DNA from: Tetrahymena elliotti 4EA
Taxonomy: Eukaryota > Ciliophora > Oligohymenophorea > Hymenostomatida > Tetrahymenidae
DNA: 64,000 bases
Direction: 5' to 3'
NCBI GenBank assembly: GCA_000231825.2
Contig: JH720377.1
Location: 62,001 to 126,000, forward strand
Part shown: positions 14,601 to 27,674 of the stretch, piece by piece
Numbering within the stretch: the stretch's first letter is position 1
Layout: the number at the start of each line of letters is the position of its first letter
Made by a program: the position numbers and the translations under genes
Notes under the pieces: model-generated
Told to the model about the DNA's origin: nothing
The model's database searches: none
What the model saw: the letters and a program-made list of their open reading frames with translations, nothing else

Positions 14601-16316
14601 TGCTTACATTCTATACTACAAATAGCAACTCTGGTTTCTCTGCAATAATTATTTGCTGTTTTTCTACAAATAAAGCACCTAAAATATTGATTATTAAAAT
14701 AAAATAAATATCAACATTCATTTATTTATTTAAATTTACCATCCATATTTGCCTGAAACTTAATTATTTTCATTTAATACGTTTATTTGAATAGTTTAAG
14801 CTTAAATATACTCAGGGTTAATCTCTTAATTTATTGGAGGTACACATAAAAGAGGAATTTAATTAATCTCATTATCTTCTCCTACTTATTTTTTCCTTTC
14901 ATAGTAAATTTCTGTATTATCAACAAGGTTTGCTACAGTTTATTAACAGTAAGACTAAATCTAAGTATCCAACATCTATCCTACAACATTTGAGAATTGG
15001 CCATCATAAAATCTTTTTTAAATTTTCTAACCATTGAATTACTCTTCATCAATATATTCTTGCTATAACCTAGAGTTATTATGATAAATTCTTTATGAGT
15101 TAATGCTATTGAGATTTTAGAATGAATTTTTAGGAGACTCCTAATTCTAATTTCTTTCCTGTAAATTATTGCTGCTATAGCTGTGATCATGAAAAAGCAA
15201 TTCTCCTGCTCTATTTTAGGTTATACATCTTTTATATAAATAAACGTCTCTTTACTCTTGTGTAGTTTCAGTAAGTTTTTCCATCCTATCATAAACTATT
15301 CTAACTACATTCTAAAGGGCAACAAAAGTTTCATTTTGCAAATGTACATTTTTGCTATTATTGTTTTCTAGTTTATATATTATTTAAATTAGATTAATTC
15401 TATTTCTTGTTCAAATTAAATTGCTTACGACTGTAAATATTGATCAAAGCTTATGCTAAATAAATCAAATTTCCACTATTTTAAATAAAAAAATATTAAT
15501 AATCTCATTATTTTCAAAATTGCCTTCATCTTTTGCTAATCAATTTCTTAAAATCTATTAAAATTTTAATGTTTTTTAGCATATTATGAGAAATTTTTAT
15601 TGCTTTGCTTATTTATGTATTTGCTTTGAAATTATATAAATCTAAAGTTGTTAACAAAAGAATCAGATATTGTATGATTACCCATAAATAGAGAAGAGAG
15701 GAGATATTAAGATTGTAATAAGTAACTTAACAACTGATAGATGAATATTATCTTCTTTGATACCTATACATTCAATTACCATCTATAATATTTCATCTGC
15801 ATAAGTTTTGTTATTGTTGTAGCTTAAAAATCCATCAATCAGTTAATTTGCTATTAAAATCTATTTATTTTTACAACAAAATTAATTATTGAAATGAATT
15901 GTCACTCAATTTTCTAATAAATTTATTTATTTCTTAGTAATACTAGCAAACATCCATTTTTTCTAACTAATATTAAGTATCTTTTTTGCATACTAAAATA
16001 ATTAATTTGTTACTTCAAGATGTTGGAGTACTATTTCTGTAACTTTTGGAACTTTTAAATCAAGCAAATCTCTAAAAAAGTTAACAACATGATTAGCATT
16101 TACAAATCTAGTGTCATTAAGAGTCTTTATGCTTTCTATTTAAGTAATTGAAAGCTTTACTAAAAATGTTAATCATTTAATGAATGACATACCTTGTATT
16201 TTATCTGCTTCTGCTTTTAGATCTTTTTTATTTTTTGGGATGAGCTTCACAACCTTAGGCAGAACCTCAACCATGGATTGCTTGTATAATTAAAATGGAG
16301 TCATGTTAATTTGCAT
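8616..16316 (-). CDS. BIG/Sec7-family ARF guanine-nucleotide exchange protein, Sec7 domain probably inactive
   Basis: Sec7 proteins of the BIG type activate ARF GTPases at the Golgi/endosome. The start MQINMTPFQLYKQSMVEVLP is at 16316 and the first short intron is 16160-16192 (33 nt). A Cys-rich zinc-finger-like stretch lies near 14690-14570 (CFICRKTANNYC, then CSIECKQKH). The Sec7 domain lies at about 13330-12750, with landmarks LDRVQFGLFFGDE, the helix pair ending IMMLQTNLYNPQIK (motif 2, usually LNTDLHNP), and the C-terminal FTKLVSKIDDGKDLPVDQVE. A long helical region follows, then an acidic, Gln/Ser-rich tail (about 9350-8616), stop TGA at 8616-8618. Oddity: the catalytic 'glutamic finger' (LPGEA in family members) reads YPPNTQEA; the Glu position is Thr (codon 13066-13068). 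Many short introns. One gene is inferred from continuity of coding. Confidence 0.85.
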
Positions 16317-17222
16317 TAGAACTATATAAATAATGAAATGAATAAAGCTAAAATTATTATATTTCTATTTTGCTAACTATTTAGAAATTAATTTTTTTTA
16401 TTCTCAATTAGTTTTAATAATTATTATTTTCGCATACAGATGACAAATATTCAATTTTTTTATCTATAAATGGATATGGAAATTAATTGATTCGCAAAAA
16501 CTTTCTCAAATGTAAAATATCTATTTTCATTTCTTTTATAATTTATTTGAGTGAAGCTTCATAGTAACTAACTAACAAATAAATAATTCCCTGACATTCT
16601 ATCAAAATTTAATATACACTATTTATCATTATCAGATAAAATTTAATCAAAAATTGGATCAATTCTATCTAATTACATATTTAAAACAAAAGTTTCTAAT
16701 AATTTTATTCTTTCTTTAATTCATTAATTAATAAATTATAAAATTATAAAATTAATATTATTTTTAATTAATTTGTTTCCATTTTTTTAATCTGTCTTTT
16801 AATATTGTAATGTCTCAATATTTCCTTTAAAGAATTAAATATTTCTACTGCTTAAGATTTTCATCTCATTTATTCCTTTATTTTTGATCATCTTTAATTT
16901 TTATTTTAAAAATTATTTTATTTAGGTTGATATTTTTTTTTTAAATGTTTATTAAAATTTAATTTTTTTTCTTAAAACTTTAAAAAATATAAAAAAATGA
17001 TAATTCTAAACATTTTAATTTAGCATAAAAAAATCGATTTAATTTAATGATTTTTTAAGAATAATTTCTTGCTATTAGTCCATAATTTAATTTAAAAATA
17101 TTAAACAAATCTTTTAATTTATAATTACATTTTTTAAACAAAGTAATTGAGAGTAATTGATTATAATTAATTAACTTTACTTTTGTTAAGCTAAAAAACA
17201 TATAATTATAGAATAGCAAAAA
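16317..17222. promoter_or_regulatory. Divergent upstream region shared by the Sec7 and VPS9 genes
   Basis: About 0.9 kb of A+T-rich sequence between two divergent start codons (16316 minus, 17223 plus). No coding frame and no specific motif recognised; it is presumed to carry both promoters. Confidence 0.4.
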
Positions 17223-18697
17223 ATGATGGATAGTAACGTTTCTTTACTTGATGGAACCAATAATATAACATAATTAAGTGATGAGTTTAAAGGCAAATAA
17301 ACATTTACTTAAAAAATTAGATTACCTGAGTCACTTAATTTAAAAAATAGCATATTTTAGTAAGTATTTAGATTATACAAAAACGTAAAACGTAGATGGA
17401 AATAACTATGGTTTTGTAAATAGGTTTATTAGAAAAATGCAGCTAGGGAATTTGGAAGAAAGAGATGTTGTCATGAAAACATAGCAAAAAATATTATAAG
17501 TAGAAAGAGAATTCCAGAATTTATTTGATGAAACTGATAGTTAAATTATCTAGGAAAACTATGAAGCTATAGAGAGAATATTGACCAAAGCATTATATAC
17601 TTAGTAGATTCATAATTAGCAAAAAATGTTTATATTTTAATATAAAACAATATATTAGGTTAATGAAAGGATGCAGAGTGAAATATGATAGAAAAATAGA
17701 ATTTTATTGTAGATTATATGATTTTATTTAACCTAATTCATTTTAAGTTGATTAAGTGATTGTTAATCATCCTAATTTTTAAAAGGCCAAATAATGTAAG
17801 CTAATCTCTTTTTTTTGAAAAAGTATGATTTCTAATGTGTTTAATTTAAGAGATATAGAACATAGATGCATATGTAACACCTAAAGATAAGATATCATGT
17901 ATTGTGAATGCATGCAAGTTAATGAGCAGTAATTTTTCTTAATAATTAAGATTTAGTTTTAAAAAGAAATCTTAAAAAAAGGTACTTTAGCAAGTTAATA
18001 AAAAAATAATCCTACAGGAATAGATGACCTCCTACCAGTTATGCTTTATTTAGTTATTTAAAGCCTTCCTGCAAAACCTCTAACAAATATTTATTATATA
18101 CAGTAAATTAAACTTATATTTAATTTTTACTGATTTCATAATTATTAAAAACTTAGAGAGCTAAGGAGTGACAAGTATCTCTTAAGCGAGGAGTATTACT
18201 TAACACTCTATTCAAGTGTTATGGAATTAATTGAAAATTTATAATTCTCAGACTTAAAGCACATAACAGAAAAGCAATATAATGAATAAATAAAGGCAAA
18301 TCATAAAAAATATGCTGAATTTTTAGACGCTCTAGATAAAGAAGAAGAAGAAATCAAAAAACAAGAAATATTTAAAACAGTTTCATAGCTATAAATTTAA
18401 CTTAAGGAATTTAATGATAGATTAAAAATTTTAGAGTAAAATAAATTGAAATACGCTTCTTATCCATATTAATAAATGAGTTTAGGTGATTTGTAAGAGT
18501 TCTACAATGAATATCACATCATCCATAAACATATTTTAGATAGTTAATTGGAATTATAAAAAAATCTTAAGTTTTTAAATAAATTTATTGTATCAAAAAC
18601 AAACCCAAATGGAGCTTAATAAATATAATAAGAAGATAGAGATGTAAAACAGAACTCAAACAATACCAAATAATAAGGGTTGTTGTCCTTCTTTTGA
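17223..18697 (+). CDS. VPS9-domain protein (Rab5-type guanine-nucleotide exchange factor)
   Basis: VPS9 domains catalyse nucleotide exchange on Rab5-family GTPases of early endosomes. The start MMDSNVSLLDGTNNITQLSD is at 17223 (a second Met follows immediately). The helical bundle before the domain includes EEREDVVM-like and QKILQVEREFQNLFDETD segments. The VPS9 core reads YVTPKDKISCIVNACKLM, then after an intron GIDDLLPVMLYLVIQSLP and AKPLTNIYYIQ, then LLSEEYYLTLYSSVMELIE. The conserved Asp of the DDLLPV segment and the Tyr of EEYYLTLYSS, both needed in family members, are present. A coiled-coil tail with EEEEIKKQE follows, ending QGLLSFF and TGA 18695-18697. Four or more short introns interrupt it; only some borders are resolved (for example GTAAGC...AAG near 17798-17852). 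Confidence 0.85.
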
Positions 18698-19132
18698 TAA
18701 ATAAATATAAAACTAATAAAATAGAAAACATAAAATTTTGAAATATTCTACCTCTTACAATAATTTTGAAGTATTTTGAAAGTTGTACTAAATCTTTTAA
18801 TTTCTCTCTATCAATTTCATTAGTTAGAAAGAATAATAATTTTCAATAAATTTGAAAGAAATGCTTTATTAATGTAACCATGAATGAATGAATGAATTTT
18901 TGATAATTAATTACAACAATTATAATATATAAAAATAGGGAAAAATAAATTTATATTAAATATTAATTTTAGTATGAAAGATTTATATTTTTGTGTTCAA
19001 TTATGATTCCACATGTAATTTAAGGGTAATGAATTTTCATCATCACTTTAGTATTAATGATGAAGATTTATATTTTACAATCCTTCTAAAAAGTTCTCCC
19101 TTTATTTATTTAAAAGAATTTATTAATATAAA
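18698..19132. other. Intergenic region between convergent genes
   Basis: Non-coding A+T-rich DNA between two converging stop codons. It contains a short ATGA-type microsatellite near 18880-18897 and nothing else recognisable. Confidence 0.5.
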
Positions 19133-21303
19133 TCAAATACTTAAAAAAAAATAATTTTACTGAGAAGTAGGTCCTTTGTATGATTTGGCAGAAGATTGTC
19201 CAAAGCTCTCACTTTATTAATACTTTTTAGATTCTCTGCTCATTGTTTTTAATTTAGCAGACTTCTTTTAGTCTTACTCTTACATGAGTATTTTAGCTGC
19301 TTTGGATATTAAATCATTCTAATTATTATTGCTGTTACTATCAATATGATTACTCTTGGAGCTGCTTCTTAGGAGCTTTGAATTAGGATTATTCCCTTTC
19401 ATTTATGAACTTCTTTATATTTTTTTATTTTAAGCCTAGTAAATTGTTCTACCACTTTAAATAGGCTTTGATAACTAACGCTAATTACTAGCAGGTAAAT
19501 TTTTTTAATTATTTATATTGATTATAGTGCCGATTAAGTTAGATAAATTGGATATTTTTGAACCATTTTGGCAACTAGAGGAACTAACTCTTCTTGCTAT
19601 TTCTATATTATCTTCTGATTCATTATTATATTAAAGGAAAGTATTATTATTACTATCGTTAATAGAGTTAAAGTTTTTCATTTATTATTCATTTTATTTA
19701 ATTGTTTCATCACTTAAAGATTGCTAAATATTTAATGAAGTTTTCTTTTCTTCTTTGCAGTTTTCATTACCATTTAATCTGGCACTAAAAGAATTATTTA
19801 CACTGATAAATCTTTATTTATTTTATTTGCATTCTGTATTAGGTTCTGTAGCTTTATCACCCTAATCTTAGTTCTTACTACTATTAATCAATCCTTTAAA
19901 GTTAATTAAATTAAATTATGTGTTCTCTTCAGAATGGGTTGCACGATTTTGGTATTCTTCTAAATTTTTGTCATCGTTTGAAATACAATTTTTATTAGCT
20001 TACTAAAAATTGACTGATTAATTAATTGAATTTTCTTCTTCCATTAATCTATTAACAGAATTTTCGCAATTCATTGCTGAAAAATACTATGGTTTAGATT
20101 AAAGTTTGTTTTGTAATAAACCCTTATTATCATTAAATTATACATGTTATTCTTATTATAATTATTAATTTCCATTATTATTTTTATTCCCAATAAAAAT
20201 GGCATTAAATTATCTACGCTGACGCTAGTTATTGTTGTTATTACCTTTTTTATTTTCATCTCCAATATTACAAAAATTTTCACTGCCTTAAGAATTTCCC
20301 TCAACAAAAATTAATTAAGAAGGATTTGAATTATTGTTGCTATTAAATAGGTGATGATGATGATTTTGCATTTAAACTTGTGATTTTGAGTGTTCATCAT
20401 TTAATGATTAAAGCATCTTTTAATTTTGATATTAAATCTATTTTTCACAATACTTTTGTCTCAAATTTTCATACTCTACTCTAACAAACTTTTTGACTTC
20501 CTTACTCAGGTCTTATCTGATAGTAAAATTGTGTAAAAAAGTGTAAAATTCTATGCAGCTACAATTTTGAAGTAGAATTTTAAATATCTTTATTAATTGA
20601 TTATCTCCTTCACTTGTATTACTAAAATTCATTTTTATATAAACTTTTATTTGATCAGTGTGTTTAACTAAATCACTGTCAAACTTTTCACGATAGTTAA
20701 AGCCCTTAGGGACCTTTTCAGCAACAGTTAAATACTCATACATAAGCTTTAGGCATTAAAGGCGCGTAAATAATTAGATTATGTGGAGGTCCATCTATTT
20801 TTAAAAGAAAATTATACATTTAATAAAATCAATGAAGCGATTTAAAATATTAAAGCTAAAATAAAACAAATAGATTTTGTATTACTTTTTCAAATTATAT
20901 AATCTATAATTTAAACTATCTATTAAGTATATCTCTAGGAAATTCATCTTCTTTCTTTCTCAATAACTAGATGTCTACTATCAACAATTTTTCTAAAATC
21001 TCAGCAATTATAATTTATGGGTTTTTACAATTTTTTCCTAAAACGTGTTTACTAAAGTTTATGAATTCATTAACAAAATCTAATATAATTTGCTTCTTTT
21101 CCCTATAAAATAAAATTTATTTGTAAAAATATTTAATATGATTTACTAATCTATCTCATCACATAAAGACAAATGAAATTTATTTACTCATTTTTTTAAG
21201 CTTCCTCAATAGCCAATTTAACGAGAGAGCATTTTACTAATAAATATTATTCAAGAGAGAGTTTAAAGAATTCATTAACTGAAAATTGTTTAGAGTAAGA
21301 CAT
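19133..21303 (-). CDS. Unrecognised protein with helical N-terminus and Asn/Gln-rich C-terminus
   Basis: The start MSYSKQFSVNEFFKLSLEQY is at 21303. The N-terminal half is split by very short introns (20714-20741, 28 nt; 20795-20817, 23 nt) and reads as folded helical protein: DFVNEFINFSKHVLGKNCK, GPPHNLIIYAPLMPKAYVPK, YREKFDSDLVKHTDQIKVYI, NQLIKIFKILLQNCSCIEFY. The C-terminal half, without introns, is low-complexity Asn/Gln/Ser-rich with a His run (NHHHHLF) and ends KSYKGPTSQQNY...SI, TGA 19133-19135. One exon junction near 20860-20930 could not be brought into frame by hand. No family recognised. The Asn-rich tail is typical of ciliate cytosolic or nuclear proteins and gives no function. 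Confidence 0.6.
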
Positions 21304-22909
21304 TGTAGTTAAAGGGTTTGAATTATATTCTTTAAATATGTTTGATATATCTATCTATATTATGATTAATTAATTAGATATTTTGTTTTTCTTTTTTACT
21401 ACTAATTTTAATTTATTTCATACAAATTTAATGATGTCTTTAAATTTTATAATTATTACGCAAAAAATTACAATTTTGAAATTGTATTCTATTTTTTTAC
21501 CAAAAAAATTTATTGATTAGCCTTAGATATTCCATGCTAAAAAATATTAGCTTTATTCTTTTACTTAAAATCTGTATCTTACTCTCTCTTTCTTATCTTC
21601 TTATTTGATAAATCTATTGAAGATTTATATTAGTTTTAAATAAATCCTTCTATTAATATTCACACCTTTAAACAATAACTCAAACGAATCTGTTTTAATT
21701 TTAAAAAATTTTGTTAGTAGAAATTTTACCCGCGAAAAACTAAAATATGTAAAAAATTAAACAATGCAATGTTGAAATAAATTATTGCATTTAAAGATTT
21801 TAATTATTTAAGTAATAATTTCATGATTATATATTCCAAATACTTACTTAGTAATTACAAAAATCACATTATATTTTAAGTCTTATTTATTTAGTAAGAT
21901 ATTTATTTCAACCAATACCCTTTCTTTCAATGAGTATTTGTATAATTGCATGAATAAAAATAATATTTATATTGCCTTAGTAAAAAAAAATTCTTTTTAA
22001 ATATTTAATTAATTTTGAAAAGTCTGAGCAAAGTAAGATTAATTTTTATTTATTTGTAAACAAATTTTTTTTCGAAAGTGTTTTTGTATAAAAAGTTACT
22101 CGAATATGCACAAAATTAAATAAATAGAATAAATTATTGCATTTAAAGATTTTATTTATTAAATAATAATTTCCTGATGAGAAATTCATAATTCTAAAAT
22201 CTTACTATGCAATTTAAGAAAGTCGCATTAATATTTTAAGTTTTCTTTATTTAGAATTTTATTTATTTAGACCAAAGCCTTTTATTTAAAATGAATATTT
22301 GTATAATGATGGATAAAGTAATACTTAATTGCTTTAGTATAAAAAATTATTTTTGAATATTTAAAAAATTGTGAAAATACTTTTCTTAGATTAATTTTTA
22401 ATTGTAAACAAATTTTTATTTAATATTTCTTTGTATAAAAAGTTGCTTTAATTACTCTTGCAGTTTCTATTAAGATAAAAGAGCAATATTAAAACTTTTA
22501 ATAATAACTAAAAAATAAGATTTTGTTACCAAAAATTAAAATAATTGAAAAGTGTTCAAGTTTTATATATCTTTTTTGCTTTTATTAATTTTAAATAATA
22601 ATTAATAAATAATTTATATCAACATTTATTTTCTAATTTTATGTCAAATTATCTTTATTTTTTATAATATTGATTGATTGATAGATTCTCTTAAGATTGA
22701 TAATCATTTGAAATTGATTTTCTCAAAAATTTCTTTAATCAAATTTAATTAAAAATTTTTTTTTCTACTTTCTTTAAAATTAATTATTTAAAGTTTTACT
22801 AGGTTTTAAATCATAAAAAATGAATGAGATTGTTAATAGATTCGAAGATAAATGTTATCAACCACGTATAATAATTGGAATGAATTCACATAAATTTAAA
22901 AAATAAATT
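21304..22909. other. A+T-rich intergenic region containing a tandem duplication
   Basis: No gene seen. Most of it is taken up by the duplicated block at about 21735-22440, listed separately. The rest is A/T-rich filler. Confidence 0.5.
21735..22440. repeat. Two diverged tandem copies of a ~352-bp unit
   Basis: The same succession of short motifs occurs twice in the same order: TAAATTATTGCATTTAAAGA (about 21777 and 22130), a run containing TATTTTAAG, AATATTTGTATAAT, TAGATTAATTTTTA-like sequence, TTGTAAACAAATTTTT, and TTTGTATAAAAAGTT (before 22100 and before 22450). The spacing between corresponding motifs is about 350 bp. The copies have diverged by many substitutions and small indels. Confidence 0.7.
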
Positions 22910-23847
22910 TCATTATTACTTTATTTATTTTTAGATTTTTTCTAATTCTAAAATAATTTCTTCTATATCTTTTTATAACTTTTTTTATTCTTCAAATTTT
23001 TATTATAATATTTTCTTCTATTCTTCGAATCTTGAATTGAGGTAGTTTTTATTTGACAAAGTAGAAGCATTTATTTAATTATTATCTATATTATTGTCAC
23101 TTACTATTTTTTTTTAGATAGAAGTTAAATTTTCATTCTTATTTTCTTTTGATTCCTCTATTTCATTATCATCATCGTCATCAGATTCAATTGCTATATA
23201 AGTCTATTCATTTTGGTTAAAAGATTCATTTATTTGTTATTTAATTTATTGATATGTATTCTACTCCTCTTGATAATTTCTCTGGATTTCTTTATTATTT
23301 TAATATTAAATTGAATAAAAAGTAAAAATTTGATAAATATTTTATTACAATCTTTATATTCTTTTTTGGCTCGTGATCTTAATTGAATATTAGGTGAAAA
23401 ATGTAATAAAGATAATTACATCTTATCATGCATTTTACTAAATTTCACAATTCTAAGGCTAAGGTTTAAGCTAATTGATTCACTTTATTAATACCTGATA
23501 TCTTGAATTTTGAATTCCTTTCTCTTACCATAGCACATAAATGTTTTGAAAAGGATTTAGTAATCTTAATTACATTCATTTTTATTTGTGTATAACCAAA
23601 AAGCATTATTTTTTTTCATTTAATGTTTGTAATCGAAATTTTTTACATCTTCTAATTTTTCATATTTTTAGCAATTTTCAAATTATTTCTTGTAGAACTT
23701 ATAAAGTTTTTGTTCATATTATTCTAAATCTTTTTGATATTAAATAATTTTTTCTTAATTACCCTCTTTTCCTGATGGAATTTTAGGCTCAATCTCATCA
23801 AATATTAATTCAAAATAGATCTATTTTTCTCTTTAGCTATTATTCAT
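22910..23847 (-). CDS. Unrecognised acidic/coiled-coil protein, 292 aa, two exons
   Basis: Starts with ATG at 23847 (MNNSQREKQIYFELIFDEIE). One 59-nt GT...AG intron (23290-23348) keeps the frame, giving 293 codons including TGA 22910-22912. The N-terminal half has an aromatic- and lysine-rich segment (QKLYKFYKKQFENCQKYEKL, then NNAFWLYTNKNECNQDY, and FKTFMCYGKRKEFKIQDIRY), which looks like a folded domain. The second half has a short acidic run (ESDDDDDNEIEESKE) and ends in a Lys/Glu/Gln coiled coil. I do not recognise the family. No signal peptide or membrane segment is visible. Confidence 0.65.
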
Positions 23848-24649
23848 TATTTAAGAATATTTTTGTCTTTGAGTTTTTCAGTTTTATTATACTCCTTTTT
23901 TTATGATAAGAATAGTGATTTTTATAATTTTTTTTTATTAAATTCATTATTATTATTATCATTATTACTTTTTTTATTAGAATTTTAATCTTTTAATGTA
24001 TCTAATTAAAAAATAAAAGTGTTTTATCTTTTTATCTCAATATTCATCATCATCATCATCATCATCATTATTATCATTATTAATTTTCTAACAAATTGAA
24101 AAAACTAAGGAAAATATTTAATGATCAGAGGAAAAGGAAATTTTTTGTAAATCTACTCTCATTTCTTACTAATAATAGATAATCATTTCAAATATAATTT
24201 CTATCTACATATTTAACTGTTAGTTTTAGTTTATTATATTTTATTAATTTAATATATTTTTAGAATAAATAGAAACTATTTTATTGCATTTTATATAGAA
24301 GAAAAAACAAACCCGAGCTAACTTGTTTTAACTTAAAAAAATTATTCTTAATAAATTTAAATATTTTATTAATTGTCCCAAAAATATTCTTTTTTTTAAC
24401 AAGTAATAAAGCTAGCTATTTTAAATTAAATAAAAATAATTCATAAATTAATTTAAAAGAAATCTGATTAAGATAGATAAATGTGCTTTAATATCCAGAC
24501 AAGATTTTATATTTCCAATTTTAGTTTTAATTAATTATAATTTTATCATAAAATAATTGTAATCAGTTATATTATGTATGATAACTACAAAATTATTTTA
24601 AAGCTAGTAATATCTGTTGTTTCAATAAAAGTAATCATTATTTCAAAGA
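23848..24649. other. Intergenic region with a TCA microsatellite
   Basis: A+T-rich. A run of TCA/ATC triplets sits at about 24042-24070, with related ATT/TCA runs near 23945-23975. On the minus strand this could be read as Asn/Asp/Met repeats, but no complete gene follows. Confidence 0.5.
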
Positions 24650-27020
24650 TAAAGTAACTAATCTTTTTGGTTTCATTAGTTTTGACTTTATTCCTTTTGC
24701 CACCATTTTGCTAATATCATTGAACCTTTTCAAAAATTTATAAAAATAATTATAAGCAAATATTTAAAAGAATGAGAAAGATCTCAAAATTTGAATTGAA
24801 AAAAAAAGAAGAATTAATGGATGAGCCAGCGAGATAAACAAATATCAAGTATGCTAGCTAAAATTAGTAAGACAGTTCATTTATTCAAAAATAGATAATT
24901 AATATTGAAAAACTATTTTTACTCAAGGTTTAGAGTCAAAGTTTAAAGATTAGAGCATTTTGCTAAAGTAGATCCTAATATTAATGCCACCACTTCACCA
25001 ATATTATTGACACTTTTAAAAAATTATAAAAATAAATATTGGATAAAGAAATATTTAAAAGAACGAGAAAAACATAAAAATTTCATTTAAATCTGAAAAA
25101 GAAAAACAAATAAAAATTAATGAATAAGCGAGTGAGCCAAATAAATCTCAATAACTAAACTAAATCAGTCAGTCAATGAGTTGTAAATAAAGTTTATATG
25201 CATTCATTAATTAATTTAAATGCAAAATTAATATCGAAGCATTATTATTACGAGAGATCAAGATTCAAATTTTAGAGATTAGAACACTCTGCTAAGCCAG
25301 ATACTAATCTTTATGAGCCCACCTAGCCAAGATTATTTTACCTTTTAAAAATTATATAAAGAAATATTTAAAAGAATGAGAAAAACATAAAAATCTTAAA
25401 AGAACAAATAAAAATTAGTGAATGAGCAACAGAACTTAACAAATGTCAAGTAAACCAACAAAAATTAAGAAATCAAATTGCTCATAAATTAAAATCTCTA
25501 TTTATTCATTCAAAAAATCATAATTCATATTGAAACACTATTTTTACTGTAAATTAAGAGTCACAGTTTTGAGATTAGAGCATTATGTTAAACCAGATAT
25601 TAATCCTTATGATCCTATTTCACCAATCTGATTCCTACTTTAAAAAAATTTTTAAATAAATATTGAATAAAGAAGTATTTAAAAGAATGAGAACACATAT
25701 AATTTGAATTAAATATTCAAAGAACTAATAAGAATTAAATGAATGAGCAACAAAAATTTTCCAAAAAATGACTCATAAATTAAATTCTTTATTTATTTGT
25801 CATTCCTTCAAAATTACATAAGAATATTGTAACACTATTATTACCAGAGATCAAGAGTCAAAGTTGAGAGATTAGACCATTACGGTAAGGCAGATCCTAA
25901 TTATTATGCACCCATTTAGTGAATATCATTTTACCTTTAAAAAATTTAAAAAAGAAATTAAAGAAATATTTAAAAGAAAGAGAAAAACATAAAAATTTAA
26001 ATAAAATCTGAAAAGAGCCTTTAAGAATTAATGAATGAGCAACTAACCAAACTAATATCAAGTACACCAACCAAAATTAATCAGTTTCTCTTTAATTAAA
26101 GTATCATTTTATTCACTCATTCATTCAAAAATGCATAATTATTATTGAAACATAATTTTTACAATAGGTGAAGAGCCAAAGTTTAGAGTTTAGAGCATTT
26201 TACTAAGCCTGATATTAATCCTTAAGCACCTATCTCACCAATAATATTTTCACTTTTAAAAAATTACAAAAATAAATGTTGAATAAAAAAATATTTAAAC
26301 ATAAAATTTGAATTAAATCTGAAAAAAAAAGAAGAAATGAATTAACAACAGCTAAGTGTAAGCAAAACACAAAATTAATCATTTGTCCATAAATTAAAAT
26401 CTTTATTTATTATTTTATTATTCAGAAAAAAAATGCACAATTAATATTGAAAAACTATTTTTACTCTAAATTAAGAGTCAAAGATTAGAGATTAGAGCAT
26501 TTTGCTATACCAGATACTAATTCTTATGCTCCCAATTCACCAATCTTGCTTTCACTTTTAAAAAATTAAAAAAATAAATATTGATTAAAGAAACATTGAA
26601 AAGAATAAGGAAAACATAAAATTTGAATTAAATCTGAAATAAATAATAAAAATAATGAATGAACAACAACTGAATGTAAGTAAACCAATTAAAATTAGTA
26701 ATTTTCTTGTAAATTAAAATCTTTATTTATTTATTAAAAAATGCATAATCAGAATTGAAACATTATTTTTACTTGAGATTAATAGTCAAAGTTTAGAGAT
26801 TAAAGCATTATGTTAAGCCAAATACTAATCCTTAAGAGTCCATTTCAAAAACATCGCTGCAGCTTTTAAAAAATAATTAAAACAAATATGAATTAAGAAA
26901 TATTTAAAAGAATGAGAAAAGCATAAATTTTGAATTAAAAACAGCTAGTTATTCATAAATTAAAGGTTGTTAATTAAAAAAACATGTAATTAATATTGAA
27001 ATATTTTGTTTAATAGAGTA
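24650..27020. repeat. Tandem satellite, about seven copies of a ~308-bp unit
   Basis: A core motif close to AGATTAGAGCATTTTGCTAA, followed by a CAGATACTAATCCTTATG-like stretch and a TTTCACCAATAT-like stretch, recurs at about 24948, 25277, 25573, 25870, 26188, 26490 and 26798. The spacings are 329, 296, 297, 318, 302 and 308 bp. Each unit also carries ATATTTAAAAGAATGAGAAA and TATTGAAACACTATTTTTAC variants and an ATGAATGAGCAAC-like stretch. The copies are diverged. No unit has a conserved open frame, so it is not a coding repeat. It lies in the intergenic gap upstream of the pseudokinase gene. Confidence 0.85.
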
Positions 27021-27674
27021 AAAGTTTATAGATTTGATTATTTTAAAGATAGATTAATAACTAACTTTACCTGAAATCAATATGGAGATTTTAGTATGAT
27101 GCTAAATTAGAGCTTAGTAGCTTTTAAAATATTAATTTTGTAATAAATTGATATATCTAAAGAAATAGAAGTACTATATTGAGATTAGTAAAGTATTTTG
27201 TATTCGATATCAACATTTATTTCTTTTTTCAAATTTTTCAGTTCTAAAATGGAATATGAATTATTAATAAATTAATAATTTATTAATAAAAAGCGATGAA
27301 CTTTTTCACAAAAAATGTTGAGGTTAAATAAAAATTAGATAAAGGTTTGTAATTTAAATATTATTATGAGAATCATTTACAAATTCGGATTCAAATTCTT
27401 TGAATACCTCAGAAAATCAAAAATATCTTTTCCCAAAATATATTTTGTTTTTACTATGTGTTTGTGTTAAAAACTTTAAGGTTTATTTCTATACGTGTAT
27501 ACAATAATACTGTTGAGGCAAATTATTACTGATTATATTTACTGTTGAATTTTAACAAAAAATTACTAATTTTAGTAGAAAAAGAAAAGTTTCTTAATTA
27601 CTGTTGAATTTTGACTAATTTTAATAGAAAAAAGAAGAGAAAAATAGAATAGTTAATAAAATCAAGTTAAGTAA
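27021..27674. other. Upstream region of the pseudokinase gene
   Basis: A+T-rich and non-coding. It contains a small local duplication near 27540-27640 (two TTACTGTTGAATTTT copies followed by TTAATAGAAAAA-like sequence). Confidence 0.45.
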
